64,000 bases of DNA from JBDHXE01 sp035445085 (GCA_035445085.1 DAOMQA010000002.1:1-64000), one strand, 5' to 3'; counted from the stretch's first letter, positions 54,380 through 62,699 are shown. Notes: a model not told the origin generated them from the letters alone. Numbers and translations are program-made.

Positions 54380-54571
54380 ATGGCTGAAAAATTAATGAAA
54401 TATTATGCTTATATTGCTGAGAAAAAGGGACTTAGTGGCAAAATTGAACTTGCTAAAATAACCTTAATGCCTGGACCAAAAGCAGCGTTAGAACCAGATT
54501 CTTTGCAAAATATCGCCTTATTTAAAGAAGCAGTAGAGAAAATTACTAAGGAAAAAGCTCCTCAGTTTTAA
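54380..54571 (+). CDS. Small protein co-encoded with the V4R sensor
   Basis: This 63-residue, mostly charged protein (MAEKLMKYYAYIAEKKGLSG at the start, FKEAVEKITKEKAPQF at the end) has no membrane helix, signal peptide or Cys. I do not recognise it. It begins 15 bases after the V4R stop with an AGGAGG-type site (AATAGGAGGATAGGACA), and the pair is closed by a strong hairpin, so the two are a two-gene operon. A predicted helix at each end with a Gly/Pro-containing middle (LMPGPKAALEPDS) suggests a small partner or output protein for the sensor. Confidence 0.7.
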   Translation: MAEKLMKYYAYIAEKKGLSGKIELAKITLMPGPKAALEPDSLQNIALFKEAVEKITKEKAPQF

Positions 54572-54588
54572 TTGTTACCACGCTATAG

Positions 54589-54637
54589 TAAACAAGTGTA
54601 CTTTATTATAATAAATTTTATAAAGCACACTTGTTTA
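54589..54637 (+). terminator. Terminator of the V4R operon
   Basis: TAAACAAGTGTACTTTAT pairs with ATAAAGCACACTTGTTTA (one mismatch) to give an 18-base stem 18 bases after the last stop. It ends in TTTATTC. This is one of the longest stems in the window. Confidence 0.8.
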
Positions 54638-54840
54638 TTCAACATATATCTCTTTTAAATATTCTTTACTTTATAGTTATAAGTATTGTAACGTTACTTA
54701 TTGGACAGTTGCAACATATAAATAACAAAGTATGATATATCATAATAAAGACAATACAGTACTACTGAATAATTTTTCTTACTTAGTAGTATTATATTGT
54801 TGAAAAATAAATAGGGAATAGAATATATATATCTTTGAGA

Positions 54841-57225
54841 CTAATCTAACTGTTCTAATAGTAGCTGTTGCTTGCTTTCTCTTAATGCAGTATTAATCAT
54901 TACATAATATTGATTTTGCTGATAAAAATACTTTAAGGCATCTAAGGCTAACGGCTTTAATTTATTATTCCAGAAGTTATAAGAGTCTACGATATTGTTT
55001 AAAGCAGTTCTATCAAGGTAATTTAAGTGCTTTAAGGTGCGTATTGCGTTCATTCTAGTTTCAAATTCAAATGATTGCGACGTATAGTCTATTAACTCAT
55101 TTAACAACGTTGATTGATTTATATTTTTGGTGAGAGCTAACTCTAACCATTTTATTCTTATGTTTTTGCCACGCCAGCCTATTTCATTTTCAGTTTCTTT
55201 TAGGTAATCATTTTCGGGCAACGAATAAGTTAAATTTTCAAGTGCCTTCTCTACATTAGTATAGCAAGAATCTTTTAGAATTTTTCTATAATCAGCGGCT
55301 AGTTTATCAGGAACTACTTTTAGGTTTTCAACTATACAGCGTGTTACTAATTCATCGCCATCATTTATTGCTTTTGCTATAATAGGATATGATAGCGAAT
55401 CATTGAGCAATTGAAATATAGCTTCACCTTTTGTTAGATGATAATTCTCATTACTATACACACTTAACAATAAACCTCTTTTTTGAGCAATTGAAAACTC
55501 CCTTAGTGCAAGCAGTGCGTCATACCTATCTATCATATTTGTAGCATTTAAAGATTGTGATGCTAACTCGTTATAAGCTCGTTCAAAATCGACTGTCTTA
55601 ATTATTTTTCTATTAGGATCAAATACCATAAAGTCAAATATTTTGCCCTTTGGCAACTCAATATCAAAAGTTGTAATCTTGTCATTAATCCAATTTTTAT
55701 ATGTTATCTTGCTCTTGTCCTGAAAATATACATCAATATTGATAGGTACTTTAAAGACTTTAATTAACTCGTCAATTTTCTGAATTTGTTCAATTTTTGC
55801 TTGCAGTATATTATTATTAGCTTTGGATATTAGTTCATATTCTACCTTAAACTTTGGTTCTCCACCCCTTAAAATCCATTGCTCAACAAACCAATCAATA
55901 GCAAAGCCCGTTGATTCTCTTACTGCCCTAATAAAATCGGACGTATTAGTAACTTTATGATAATTTTGGCTAATATAATAATTAATTGCCGTTTTAAATT
56001 CTTTATCTCCGATTAAATCTCGCAACATATCTAATATTAAAGAACCTTTAGGGTACCACCTATCAGAGCCAGCTAATGAGCTACTTACAGGGATATTATT
56101 CTTTTTAGCAGCATCAAGTACTCTATCCAATTCCTTTTTTCTTTCCCATTGATAATAATCATTACCAAAAACAGACTGTTCAAACATCTTAGCATAATAT
56201 GTAGCAAAACTTTCGGTAAGCCAGACATTAGGGGGCAAGTGCGAAACAAGATTACCAAACCATTGATGGGTAAGTTCGTGTACATTGACATTAACATAGT
56301 TTCTCATCCACCAAGCACGTTCATCAACGAACATATAATCACCAAAAATAGTAGCAGTAGTAGTTTCCATAGCACCATACAAGTAATCTGTAACGGGTGC
56401 TTGCCTATATTGCCCCCATGGATATTTTATATTAGTTTCAGCCTCTAAAAAATCTACCATCTTTTCCATGTATCGATATGTCGTTTCAATTCTATCCTTC
56501 TGGTCGGGATAATACCACAGTTCTATTGGTGTCCCATCTTTTGATTTTCTTTCAACCCATTCATAGTCGCCAATTACCAAACAAATTAAATATACTACAT
56601 GTGGCTTATCTAATTTATAGTGCCAAGTAAGAGAGCCATTATTATTATCTTTAACCGATATTCTGTCGCCATTGGAAGATACTTTATAATTTTTGTCAAA
56701 TGTTACAAATAGCTCTGTTTTTAATAAGTCTTGCTTTTGGTTTATAAATGGTAGCCATCTGCTTGGGCTGTGCGCCCATATTTGCTTACGTTTTCTATTA
56801 GTTTTGTCATTCCAACCCGAAAAAAACAAATCGGAAGTAGGGTGCGCCGTATAATCAATTATTAATTCGTAGTCTATTAGGTAGCCAAGTGAATTTGACT
56901 CAGGGTAAAGAATAGTTAAATTGCCTTTCTTCTCAAACTTTACTCTATTATTTCCTATACTCACCGAATTAAATACCATTTCCGGCGTAGTAAATACTAA
57001 AGAATCAGTAGTAACTCTTAATGTCTTAAATTTAATTTTGGCTACCCCTTTTACAATTTGTTGGTAAGGGTCAATACTTATATTGGCACTTATATTATCA
57101 ATATCTACCGCCATATCTGCCACTTGGGCATTTGGGTCTTCTAAGAAGGATTTAATATTTATATTTTGTTGAGCGACAGCTATATTTATATATAAGAACA
57201 GAGTGAGTATACAACTTATTTTCAT
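54841..57225 (-). CDS. Exported M1-family aminopeptidase
   Basis: This 794-residue zinc peptidase has signal peptide MKISCILTLFLYINIAVAQ. The zinc motif HELTH is at 316-320, and the third ligand Glu338 lies in WLTESFATYY. The substrate-binding GAMEN motif reads GAMET here. HExxH is followed by 17 residues before Glu, one fewer than in usual M1 enzymes. Gln, Trp and Phe after the motif (HQWFGN) are as in the family. The C-terminal helical part (about 560-790) has HEAT-like repeats. No T9SS tail is visible, so it should act in the periplasm or on the outer membrane. A TATATTTG box (57257-57264) lies 32 bases upstream. Confidence 0.87.
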   Translation of the reverse strand: MKISCILTLFLYINIAVAQQNINIKSFLEDPNAQVADMAVDIDNISANISIDPYQQIVKGVAKIKFKTLRVTTDSLVFTTPEMVFNSVSIGNNRVKFEKKGNLTILYPESNSLGYLIDYELIIDYTAHPTSDLFFSGWNDKTNRKRKQIWAHSPSRWLPFINQKQDLLKTELFVTFDKNYKVSSNGDRISVKDNNNGSLTWHYKLDKPHVVYLICLVIGDYEWVERKSKDGTPIELWYYPDQKDRIETTYRYMEKMVDFLEAETNIKYPWGQYRQAPVTDYLYGAMETTTATIFGDYMFVDERAWWMRNYVNVNVHELTHQWFGNLVSHLPPNVWLTESFATYYAKMFEQSVFGNDYYQWERKKELDRVLDAAKKNNIPVSSSLAGSDRWYPKGSLILDMLRDLIGDKEFKTAINYYISQNYHKVTNTSDFIRAVRESTGFAIDWFVEQWILRGGEPKFKVEYELISKANNNILQAKIEQIQKIDELIKVFKVPINIDVYFQDKSKITYKNWINDKITTFDIELPKGKIFDFMVFDPNRKIIKTVDFERAYNELASQSLNATNMIDRYDALLALREFSIAQKRGLLLSVYSNENYHLTKGEAIFQLLNDSLSYPIIAKAINDGDELVTRCIVENLKVVPDKLAADYRKILKDSCYTNVEKALENLTYSLPENDYLKETENEIGWRGKNIRIKWLELALTKNINQSTLLNELIDYTSQSFEFETRMNAIRTLKHLNYLDRTALNNIVDSYNFWNNKLKPLALDALKYFYQQNQYYVMINTALRESKQQLLLEQLD

Positions 57226-57256
57226 AAAGTATAAATTAATTTAATTAAGTAATTTC

Positions 57257-57264
57257 CAAATATA
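57257..57264 (-). promoter_or_regulatory. Candidate -7 box for the M1 peptidase gene
   Basis: TATATTTG on the minus strand lies 32 bases before the start codon at 57225, immediately after the terminator of the preceding operon. Confidence 0.5.
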
Positions 57265-57277
57265 AGAAAAAAAGGAA

Positions 57278-57312
57278 GAACTAAATTACTTTATAGACAA
57301 GCAATTTAGTTC
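57278..57312 (-). terminator. Terminator of the era-nadK-lgt operon
   Basis: GAACTAAATT pairs with AATTTAGTTC across a 15-base loop, and on the minus strand is followed by CTTTTTTTCTT. It lies about 40 bases past the lgt stop. Confidence 0.7.
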
Positions 57313-57350
57313 TCAACATTTTTAATACTTGATTGAGTACAAATTTAGAT

Positions 57351-58130
57351 TTATTTTTTCTTTATTAAAAGATATAGCCCAAATAGAATAAATGGTATGC
57401 TAAGTATTTGTCCCATTTTGATAGGCAAGCCCATTTCAAAATCTGCCTGAAAAGACTTCGTATATTCTAAGATAAATCGCATTCCAAATACGGTAAATAG
57501 AAAAAAACCAAAAAGAAATCCTTCTTTTAACTTTGTATAATTACGCTTATACATCAAAAATAAGCCTAAAAATATAAATAAATATGATATTGCTTCATAT
57601 AACTGTACGGGGTGACGTGGTATTTGATCAACGTGAGTAAAAACTACTGCCCAAGGAACATCTGTAGCAATACCAAATATTTCTGAATTAAAGAAATTTC
57701 CAATACGTATAAATACGCCAGCTAAGGCAATAACTATAACTATTCTATCTAATATCCAGTAAAATGAAATATCTTTATTTTTTTTGACATAAATCCACAA
57801 GCCAACTATTATACCTATTGCAGCGCCGTGGCTGGCCAATCCCCCTTCCCAAACTTTTAGGATAGCAATGGGATTGGATAAATAGTAAGCAGGTTCATAA
57901 AAAAGACAGTGCCCTAATCTAGCCCCTATGATAGTCGCCAGAATCATTGTTATGGAAAGGGAGTCTAATTGTTTTAGTGTTTTGCCTTCTTTCAGGTATA
58001 TCCATTGCATAATTTGGTAACCAACCACAAAGCCTAATGCAAATAAAAGTCCATACCACCTAATAGCAAAGTTACCTATGCGAAAAATTTCCTTATCGGC
58101 GTTCCAAATTATTGCACTTATTATTTCCAT
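57351..58130 (-). CDS. lgt: Prolipoprotein diacylglyceryl transferase
   Basis: This 259-residue inner-membrane enzyme transfers diacylglycerol to the lipobox Cys of prolipoproteins. Seven or so helices are visible. Family motifs are IRWYGLLFALGF at the start, EGGLASHGAAIGIIVG with the essential His-Gly, and FIRIGNFFNSEIFGIATDVPWA with the Arg-Gly-Asn signature. The late MRFILEYTKSFQADF is also conserved. It is the last gene of the DUF3098-era-nadK-lgt unit, beginning 2 bases after nadK ends. It would process lipoproteins such as those at 51642 and 37548. Confidence 0.95.
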   Translation of the reverse strand: MEIISAIIWNADKEIFRIGNFAIRWYGLLFALGFVVGYQIMQWIYLKEGKTLKQLDSLSITMILATIIGARLGHCLFYEPAYYLSNPIAILKVWEGGLASHGAAIGIIVGLWIYVKKNKDISFYWILDRIVIVIALAGVFIRIGNFFNSEIFGIATDVPWAVVFTHVDQIPRHPVQLYEAISYLFIFLGLFLMYKRNYTKLKEGFLFGFFLFTVFGMRFILEYTKSFQADFEMGLPIKMGQILSIPFILFGLYLLIKKK

Positions 58131-58132
58131 AA

Positions 58133-59002
58133 TTAGTTATTCTCTATAGTTGTGGCAGCCCACAAAAATTTATTTCTTAAAACATTATAGAAAGAGCTTG
58201 GCTTGGGTTTTATTAATTTCACTTTTAAATCTGAAATCTTCAATGTGATTTTATTATCAGAGTCGATATTAGCCACAGTAAAGCCATCGGCAACTAAAAT
58301 AGCTCCGTTTCCGGACTCCAATAATTGTAAAGAAATTTCATTAGAATCCGGTATCACCAGAGGTCTAATAGTTAATGTATGCGGCGAAATTGGCGTTAGG
58401 CACAATACTCTCGCCGAAGGGGCAATAATAGGACCAGAACACGAAAGAGAATACGCCGTAGAACCAGTCGGAGTGGTAATAATTAAGCCGTCAGCACGAT
58501 AATCAGCGACAAAATGCTCATCAGAGAAAGTTCTTACAACTATCATCTTCGATGTATTAAGTTTTTCTATGACAAAGTCATTTAGGGCAAAAAATCTTTC
58601 TCCATCTAAGTTCGTTTCTAAAACCGTCCTATCTACTATTCTATAATTACCAGAGGTAAGGTCTTTTAATGCTTCAACAATCAAATCAATATCAAATTCT
58701 GCCAAAAAACCTAATTTCCCAACATTAAACCCCATTATTGGAATTTCGGCAAAAATCAATGCTCTTGCCACAGTTAACAAAGTTCCATCACCACCAAACG
58801 ATAACACACAATCAACTACATTTTGAAATTGCTCTAAGGGTAACTCCCTTACCAATGCTTTTAGGTCAGCACTTAATAAAGCATAAATCTCTGGCTCTAC
58901 TACACACTTTATACCGTTATTTACAAAATAAGAAATAGCTTTAAGAGAAGCATTTACTGCTTTCTCTTTACTCATATTTGTATATATTCCAAACATTTCC
59001 AT
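58133..59002 (-). CDS. nadK: NAD kinase
   Basis: This 289-residue enzyme phosphorylates NAD to NADP. The GGDGT motif appears in VLSFGGDGTLLTVARAL, followed by IMGFNVGKLGFLAEF; DGLIITTPTGSTAYSLSCSGP supplies the substrate-binding region. Start codons at 59002 and 58996 are in frame; the first is used here. It lies 4 bases after era and 2 bases before lgt, so it is clearly in the same operon. Confidence 0.94.
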   Translation of the reverse strand: MEMFGIYTNMSKEKAVNASLKAISYFVNNGIKCVVEPEIYALLSADLKALVRELPLEQFQNVVDCVLSFGGDGTLLTVARALIFAEIPIMGFNVGKLGFLAEFDIDLIVEALKDLTSGNYRIVDRTVLETNLDGERFFALNDFVIEKLNTSKMIVVRTFSDEHFVADYRADGLIITTPTGSTAYSLSCSGPIIAPSARVLCLTPISPHTLTIRPLVIPDSNEISLQLLESGNGAILVADGFTVANIDSDNKITLKISDLKVKLIKPKPSSFYNVLRNKFLWAATTIENN

Positions 59003-59006
59003 TTAA

Positions 59007-59894
59007 TTAGTAACCCATAAATTTTAATTTAGACTTACTATCACGCCACTTATCTCTAACTTTTACAAACAACTCTAAGTAAACTTCCATACCTAAATGC
59101 TCTTCAATTTTGGGGCGTGAGAGAGCTCCAATTTTTTTTATGCCACTACCTTTTTCACCAATGATGATTTTCTTTTGCGAGGTCTTTTCTATTATTATAT
59201 CAGCAGCAATGAACCATTTGCCATTATTTCGTTCCTTATATTCAGTAATTTGCACATCAGTAGAATATGGTATTTCTTCTTTAAATTCCTCAAAAACTGT
59301 TTCTCTGATTATTTCAGAAACAAAAAACCTCTGATTTTGAGTGCTAAGCAAATCCTCTTCGTATACGAAAGGTTGCTCAGGTAATTTACTTGCAATTACT
59401 TCAACTAATCTACTTACATTATCATTATAAAGGGCAGAAATAGGCACTACATCCTCAAATATACCCAAAGAGTGCATTTTTGCAATAAATGGCAATACAT
59501 CTTTTTTGTTATCGATAGCGTCCATTTTATTGATTACTGCAATTTTTTTATTTGGGTATTCTTTTAGCATTTCGAGCATATATTCAGGTATATCCTTTTT
59601 TATAAGAATATCTGCCGAAAGCAAATATATAATCAAATCAGATTCCCTAATAGACTCGTCCACATAATCCATCATTTTTTTCTGTAGTTCGTATTTAGGT
59701 CTTATAATACCTGGGGTGTCAGTAAAAACAATTTGGACATCATTTTCTGTATAGATACCCAGTATTCTTTTTCTGGTAGTTTGTGGCTTAGCTGTAGTTA
59801 TAGAAAGTTTAGCGCCAATAATAGCGTTCATTAAAGTAGACTTACCTTCATTAGGCTTACCAATAATCGAAACAAATCCGCATTTTTGAGCCAT
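59007..59894 (-). CDS. era: Era GTPase
   Basis: This 295-residue protein binds 16S rRNA and helps mature the 30S subunit. The G-domain has G1 in GKPNEGKSTL, G2 around TTAKPQTTRKR, G3 in FTDTPGI, and G4 in INKMDAI. The KH domain follows with IIGEKGSGIKKIGALSRPKIEEHLG. Its ATG overlaps the stop of the DUF3098 gene as TAATG. It is followed by nadK after 4 bases. Confidence 0.96.
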   Translation of the reverse strand: MAQKCGFVSIIGKPNEGKSTLMNAIIGAKLSITTAKPQTTRKRILGIYTENDVQIVFTDTPGIIRPKYELQKKMMDYVDESIRESDLIIYLLSADILIKKDIPEYMLEMLKEYPNKKIAVINKMDAIDNKKDVLPFIAKMHSLGIFEDVVPISALYNDNVSRLVEVIASKLPEQPFVYEEDLLSTQNQRFFVSEIIRETVFEEFKEEIPYSTDVQITEYKERNNGKWFIAADIIIEKTSQKKIIIGEKGSGIKKIGALSRPKIEEHLGMEVYLELFVKVRDKWRDSKSKLKFMGY

Positions 59895-60187
59895 TATTCA
59901 ACTTCTTTTTTAGTGAATCTTTTTATTATACCGAATGGTATAATAACAGTATACCCAATAATCAATAGTATTGGCGCTACTGTTACTGCCATAGAATTAT
60001 TCCAAGTCCCGTCTGGTAGTGCTGGTTCATTCGTAATACCAGTTGCCATTAAGATATATCCTAAAGCAATCACTGCTAATCCCGCACCAATAATCATAAG
60101 ATTATTTTTTCCTAAGGGGAACTCCCATTTTACGGAACTCTGTTTTTTTGCAATATTGACTTCGCGTCGACGGTCAGTCTTTGCCAT
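59894..60187 (-). CDS. DUF3098 small membrane protein
   Basis: This 97-residue protein has a basic N-terminus and two hydrophobic helices (NLMIIGAGLAVIALGYILMATG and VTVAPILLIIGYTVIIPFGII). WEFPLGKNN before the first helix and a short Gly/Pro loop are the usual DUF3098 pattern in Bacteroidota. The function is unknown. It heads the operon with era, nadK and lgt, and its last codon overlaps the era start (TAATG). A TATTTTTG box lies 25 bases upstream. Confidence 0.8.
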   Translation of the reverse strand: MAKTDRRREVNIAKKQSSVKWEFPLGKNNLMIIGAGLAVIALGYILMATGITNEPALPDGTWNNSMAVTVAPILLIIGYTVIIPFGIIKRFTKKEVE

Positions 60188-60211
60188 ATTAATTACTCCT
60201 TACTAATTATT

Positions 60212-60219
60212 CAAAAATA
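60212..60219 (-). promoter_or_regulatory. Candidate -7 box for the DUF3098-era operon
   Basis: TATTTTTG on the minus strand lies 25 bases before the start codon at 60187. Confidence 0.5.
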
Positions 60220-60268
60220 AATAAATTATATCGAAATTAAAAACGAATAAAGAAACAATAAAATTATA

Positions 60269-60276
60269 TACTTTTG
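60269..60276 (+). promoter_or_regulatory. Candidate -7 box for rsmI
   Basis: TACTTTTG lies 28 bases before the ATG at 60304. It argues against a TTG at 60274 as translation start, since that codon lies within the box itself. Confidence 0.55.
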
Positions 60277-60303
60277 CATAATTATTTAATATATATTATA
60301 AAT

Positions 60304-61674
60304 ATGTCAGAAGAAATTGAAAATTCGAAAAAAAGCCATGGCAAACTATATATAGTTTCCACGCCGATAGGTAATAAAGATGATTTTACCGTTCGAGCAA
60401 TGAACTCCCTTAAAAGGTGTGATTTTGTGATTTGCGAAGAAACAAAGATCGGTGCAAGGACTCTCAAACAAATTAACTTGTCGAAGGAACTAATACCTTT
60501 GAATGAGCATAATGAAGAGGAAAGCACAAATGAGATTATCGACAGAATCAAAAACGGGGAAAAGGCTTGTTTGATTTCTGACGACGGCACTCCTTTAATA
60601 GCCGACCCAGGTAATTATTTTATTAAAAAGTGTATTGCTAACGATATAGACATAGAGGTTGTACCTGGAGTTACTTCTATTATAACGGCTCTAGTGCGAA
60701 GTGGATTAGCTACTCATGAGTTTGTTTTTGCTGGCTTTTTAAATAGGAAAACTGAAGAAAAATTCCAAGAAGTAAAAGAATTAGCCCGTGAAAAACGTAC
60801 AGTAGTTTTATTAGAAACTCCATATAGATTAGTAGCTACCTTAGAAGTATTGAGTAAAATTATGCCCGACAGAAAGGCATATATTGGCATGAATCTTACT
60901 TATGCTTACGAAACTCACCATTACGGCACATTCGAGGAATTATATAATAAATTTGCAGATAAAGAGCTAAAAGCCGAATTTGTAATATGCTTTGAAGGTT
61001 CAATCTTTAATAAGAACCGCAATTATGAAGAAGGCTCAGATTCTAAAAGAGAACATAGCTTTGAAAGAAGAGACTTTGACAGAAAGCCAAGAGAAGAAGG
61101 GGGATTCAATCGCGAACGAAGACCATCCTATGGCAATGATAGAAGAAGAGACTTCGACAGGAAGCCAAGAGAAGAAAGCGGATATTCCGAAAGAGAACAT
61201 AGCTTTGAAAGAAGAGACTTTGACAGAAAGCCAAGAGAGGATGGAGGATTCAATCGCGAACGAAGACCATCTTATGGCAATGATAGAAGAAGAGACGACA
61301 GAAGAAGAAATGACGGCAATCGTAATGACCGAAGTGGAAGAGGCTTTGACAGAAATAATCGTTCAAATGATTTTTCTAAGAGCAAAAAAAGCTATAGTGA
61401 TAACAGAAAATTTGACAAACCAAAATCATTTAACTTTACAGACGGAGATTTTGAACAATCAGGTACATATAGTAATGATTGGAAAAAGCCGTTTGATAGC
61501 AAAAGACGCGATAATAAATTCGGTGATAGAAAAGAACGAGGAGGCTTTGGCAAGAGAGACGACAAATCTTTTGGTAAAGATAAGAAGTTTAAATCTAATA
61601 GTAAGTTTGCTGCATCGAAGTTTAAGAAACGTAACGATGGCAAAAGTGGCGGTCGTAGCAGAGATAGATTCTAA
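60304..61674 (+). CDS. rsmI: 16S rRNA 2'-O-ribose cytidine methyltransferase with long disordered basic tail
   Basis: This 456-residue protein, starting at ATG 60304, has a complete RsmI core at about 10-230 (tetrapyrrole methylase fold): LYIVSTPIGNKDDFTVRA, VICEETKIGARTLK, LISDDGTPLIADPGN and VVPGVTSIITALVRSGL. This enzyme methylates C1402 of 16S rRNA using SAM. After residue 235 comes a tail of about 220 residues dominated by Arg, Asp, Gly, Lys, Ser and Asn (RRDFDRKPRE, GGFNRERRPSYGNDRRR), without hydrophobic core. Most RsmI proteins end soon after the core, so this is an unusual extension. A 102-base stretch in the tail occurs twice (61051-61152 and 61195-61296) with 4 mismatches. Confidence 0.88.
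   Translation: MSEEIENSKKSHGKLYIVSTPIGNKDDFTVRAMNSLKRCDFVICEETKIGARTLKQINLSKELIPLNEHNEEESTNEIIDRIKNGEKACLISDDGTPLIADPGNYFIKKCIANDIDIEVVPGVTSIITALVRSGLATHEFVFAGFLNRKTEEKFQEVKELAREKRTVVLLETPYRLVATLEVLSKIMPDRKAYIGMNLTYAYETHHYGTFEELYNKFADKELKAEFVICFEGSIFNKNRNYEEGSDSKREHSFERRDFDRKPREEGGFNRERRPSYGNDRRRDFDRKPREESGYSEREHSFERRDFDRKPREDGGFNRERRPSYGNDRRRDDRRRNDGNRNDRSGRGFDRNNRSNDFSKSKKSYSDNRKFDKPKSFNFTDGDFEQSGTYSNDWKKPFDSKRRDNKFGDRKERGGFGKRDDKSFGKDKKFKSNSKFAASKFKKRNDGKSGGRSRDRF
61051..61296 (+). repeat. Two-copy in-frame direct repeat in the rsmI tail
   Basis: Units 61051-61152 and 61195-61296 are 102 bases each and differ at 4 positions; the period is 144 bases (48 codons), so the reading frame is kept. 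The 42-base spacer also carries a partial copy of the DFDRKPRE-coding segment. It looks like a recent duplication that lengthened a basic disordered tail. Confidence 0.9.
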
Positions 61675-61689
61675 GTTTTAAAACAAAAT

Positions 61690-61720
61690 AAAAAGCTCTA
61701 ACATCAATTAGAGCTTTTTT
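61690..61720. terminator. Shared bidirectional terminator overlapping a stop codon
   Basis: AAAAAGCTCTAA pairs with TTAGAGCTTTTT around a short loop, with a T-run on the plus strand and a T-rich tail on the minus strand. The minus-strand glycosyltransferase gene ends at 61704 inside the hairpin, so its last codons double as stem sequence. Confidence 0.8.
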
Positions 61721-62699
61721 GTTGCATATTCAATTTTTCTAATCGTTGAATTGCCTGTTGAACAATATCCTGATTTACTAAAGTAGAGCTAAGGGTGTCC
61801 TTGTTTGTCATTAAAGATAGTGCGACCCTATAATCCTTTTGTATCAACAATACAGACGATAGTATAAAATTCCTTAAACCTCTTAAATTTATCTCATTAG
61901 GTACTCGCTCTAAAAACTCGGCAACCTTAGCGTAGTTATCTTTCCTTAAATATATTTGTGCTAACTTAATATAGCTATTATCTATTTGTTCATTAGTTAG
62001 TTGCTTGCTACTTATTAGCTCCAAAAATAAGATTTGGCTTTTCTCAATATCATTATGAGCAAAATAAGTCGATGCTAAATGATACTTTATATAATCATCT
62101 TCTGGATTTAAATCTAATTCATTTCTCAACATTTTTAAGTTTCTCTCTAACTTCTCTTCATTTATTTCAGAGTAGCCAGAATGAGTAATTTCAAATTCAC
62201 TATCAATTACTACATAATTTTGGTTTTCAATCGATTCTCGAATTTGTTCATGAATAGCCCCTTGATATTTAAAAGCATTGTTCTTGCGAAACATTCTAGT
62301 ATACCGATGTAATGTCGAAGATTGCCCACTATCTAAAATATTTTTGATAATAAAGTTAATACCTCCGATTTTAGTATTATTATGATAATTTAAAAAAACT
62401 TCGCTATCAAACATACTAATATATTCATCGGAATCCAACATTATTACCCATTCTGTGCTAATTAATTTTAATCCATGATTTCTTTGTTCAGCAAAGCTGT
62501 TAGACCATTTTCTAAAGTGAACTTCACAAGCACTTCTTTGAGCTAGCTCTATTGTCCCATCTGTAGAACCACTATCAACAATCACAATATTTTGTGTAAT
62601 CTTTTTTGCGGATAGAATTGCTTTATTTATGGTATTAATAGAATTATAAGTAAGTATTATAATTCCAATTAAATTATTATTAAATTGATAATTTTTCAT
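61704..62699 (-). CDS. WaaE/KdtX-like family 2 glycosyltransferase with TPR-like tail
   Basis: This 331-residue protein starts at ATG 62699; the longer frame to 62804 crosses the divergent gene and lacks family sequence. The GT-A domain has IIILTYNSINTINKAI, IVIVDSGSTDGTIELA and FRKWSNSFAEQRNHGLKLI, then WVIMLDSDEYIS, the pattern of WaaE-type lipopolysaccharide core glucosyltransferases. From about residue 190 there are TPR-like helical repeats (YIKYHLASTYFAHNDIEKSQILF, DNSYIKLAQIYLRKDNYAKVAEFL). It probably adds a sugar to a surface glycan or protein. It ends within the terminator hairpin shared with rsmI. Confidence 0.85.
   Translation of the reverse strand: MKNYQFNNNLIGIIILTYNSINTINKAILSAKKITQNIVIVDSGSTDGTIELAQRSACEVHFRKWSNSFAEQRNHGLKLISTEWVIMLDSDEYISMFDSEVFLNYHNNTKIGGINFIIKNILDSGQSSTLHRYTRMFRKNNAFKYQGAIHEQIRESIENQNYVVIDSEFEITHSGYSEINEEKLERNLKMLRNELDLNPEDDYIKYHLASTYFAHNDIEKSQILFLELISSKQLTNEQIDNSYIKLAQIYLRKDNYAKVAEFLERVPNEINLRGLRNFILSSVLLIQKDYRVALSLMTNKDTLSSTLVNQDIVQQAIQRLEKLNMQQKSSN

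Noticed and set aside
61051..61296. A CRISPR-like repeat
   Set aside because: There are only two 102-base copies, in frame within a coding gene and with a coding spacer; CRISPR repeats are shorter and regularly spaced with unique spacers.
60992..61681. A 229-residue open frame in another frame across the rsmI tail
   Set aside because: It is open only because the repetitive Arg/Glu/Gly-rich tail has few stop-like triplets in that frame. It follows the duplicated 102-base units, has no ribosome site or promoter, and reads as low-complexity sequence.
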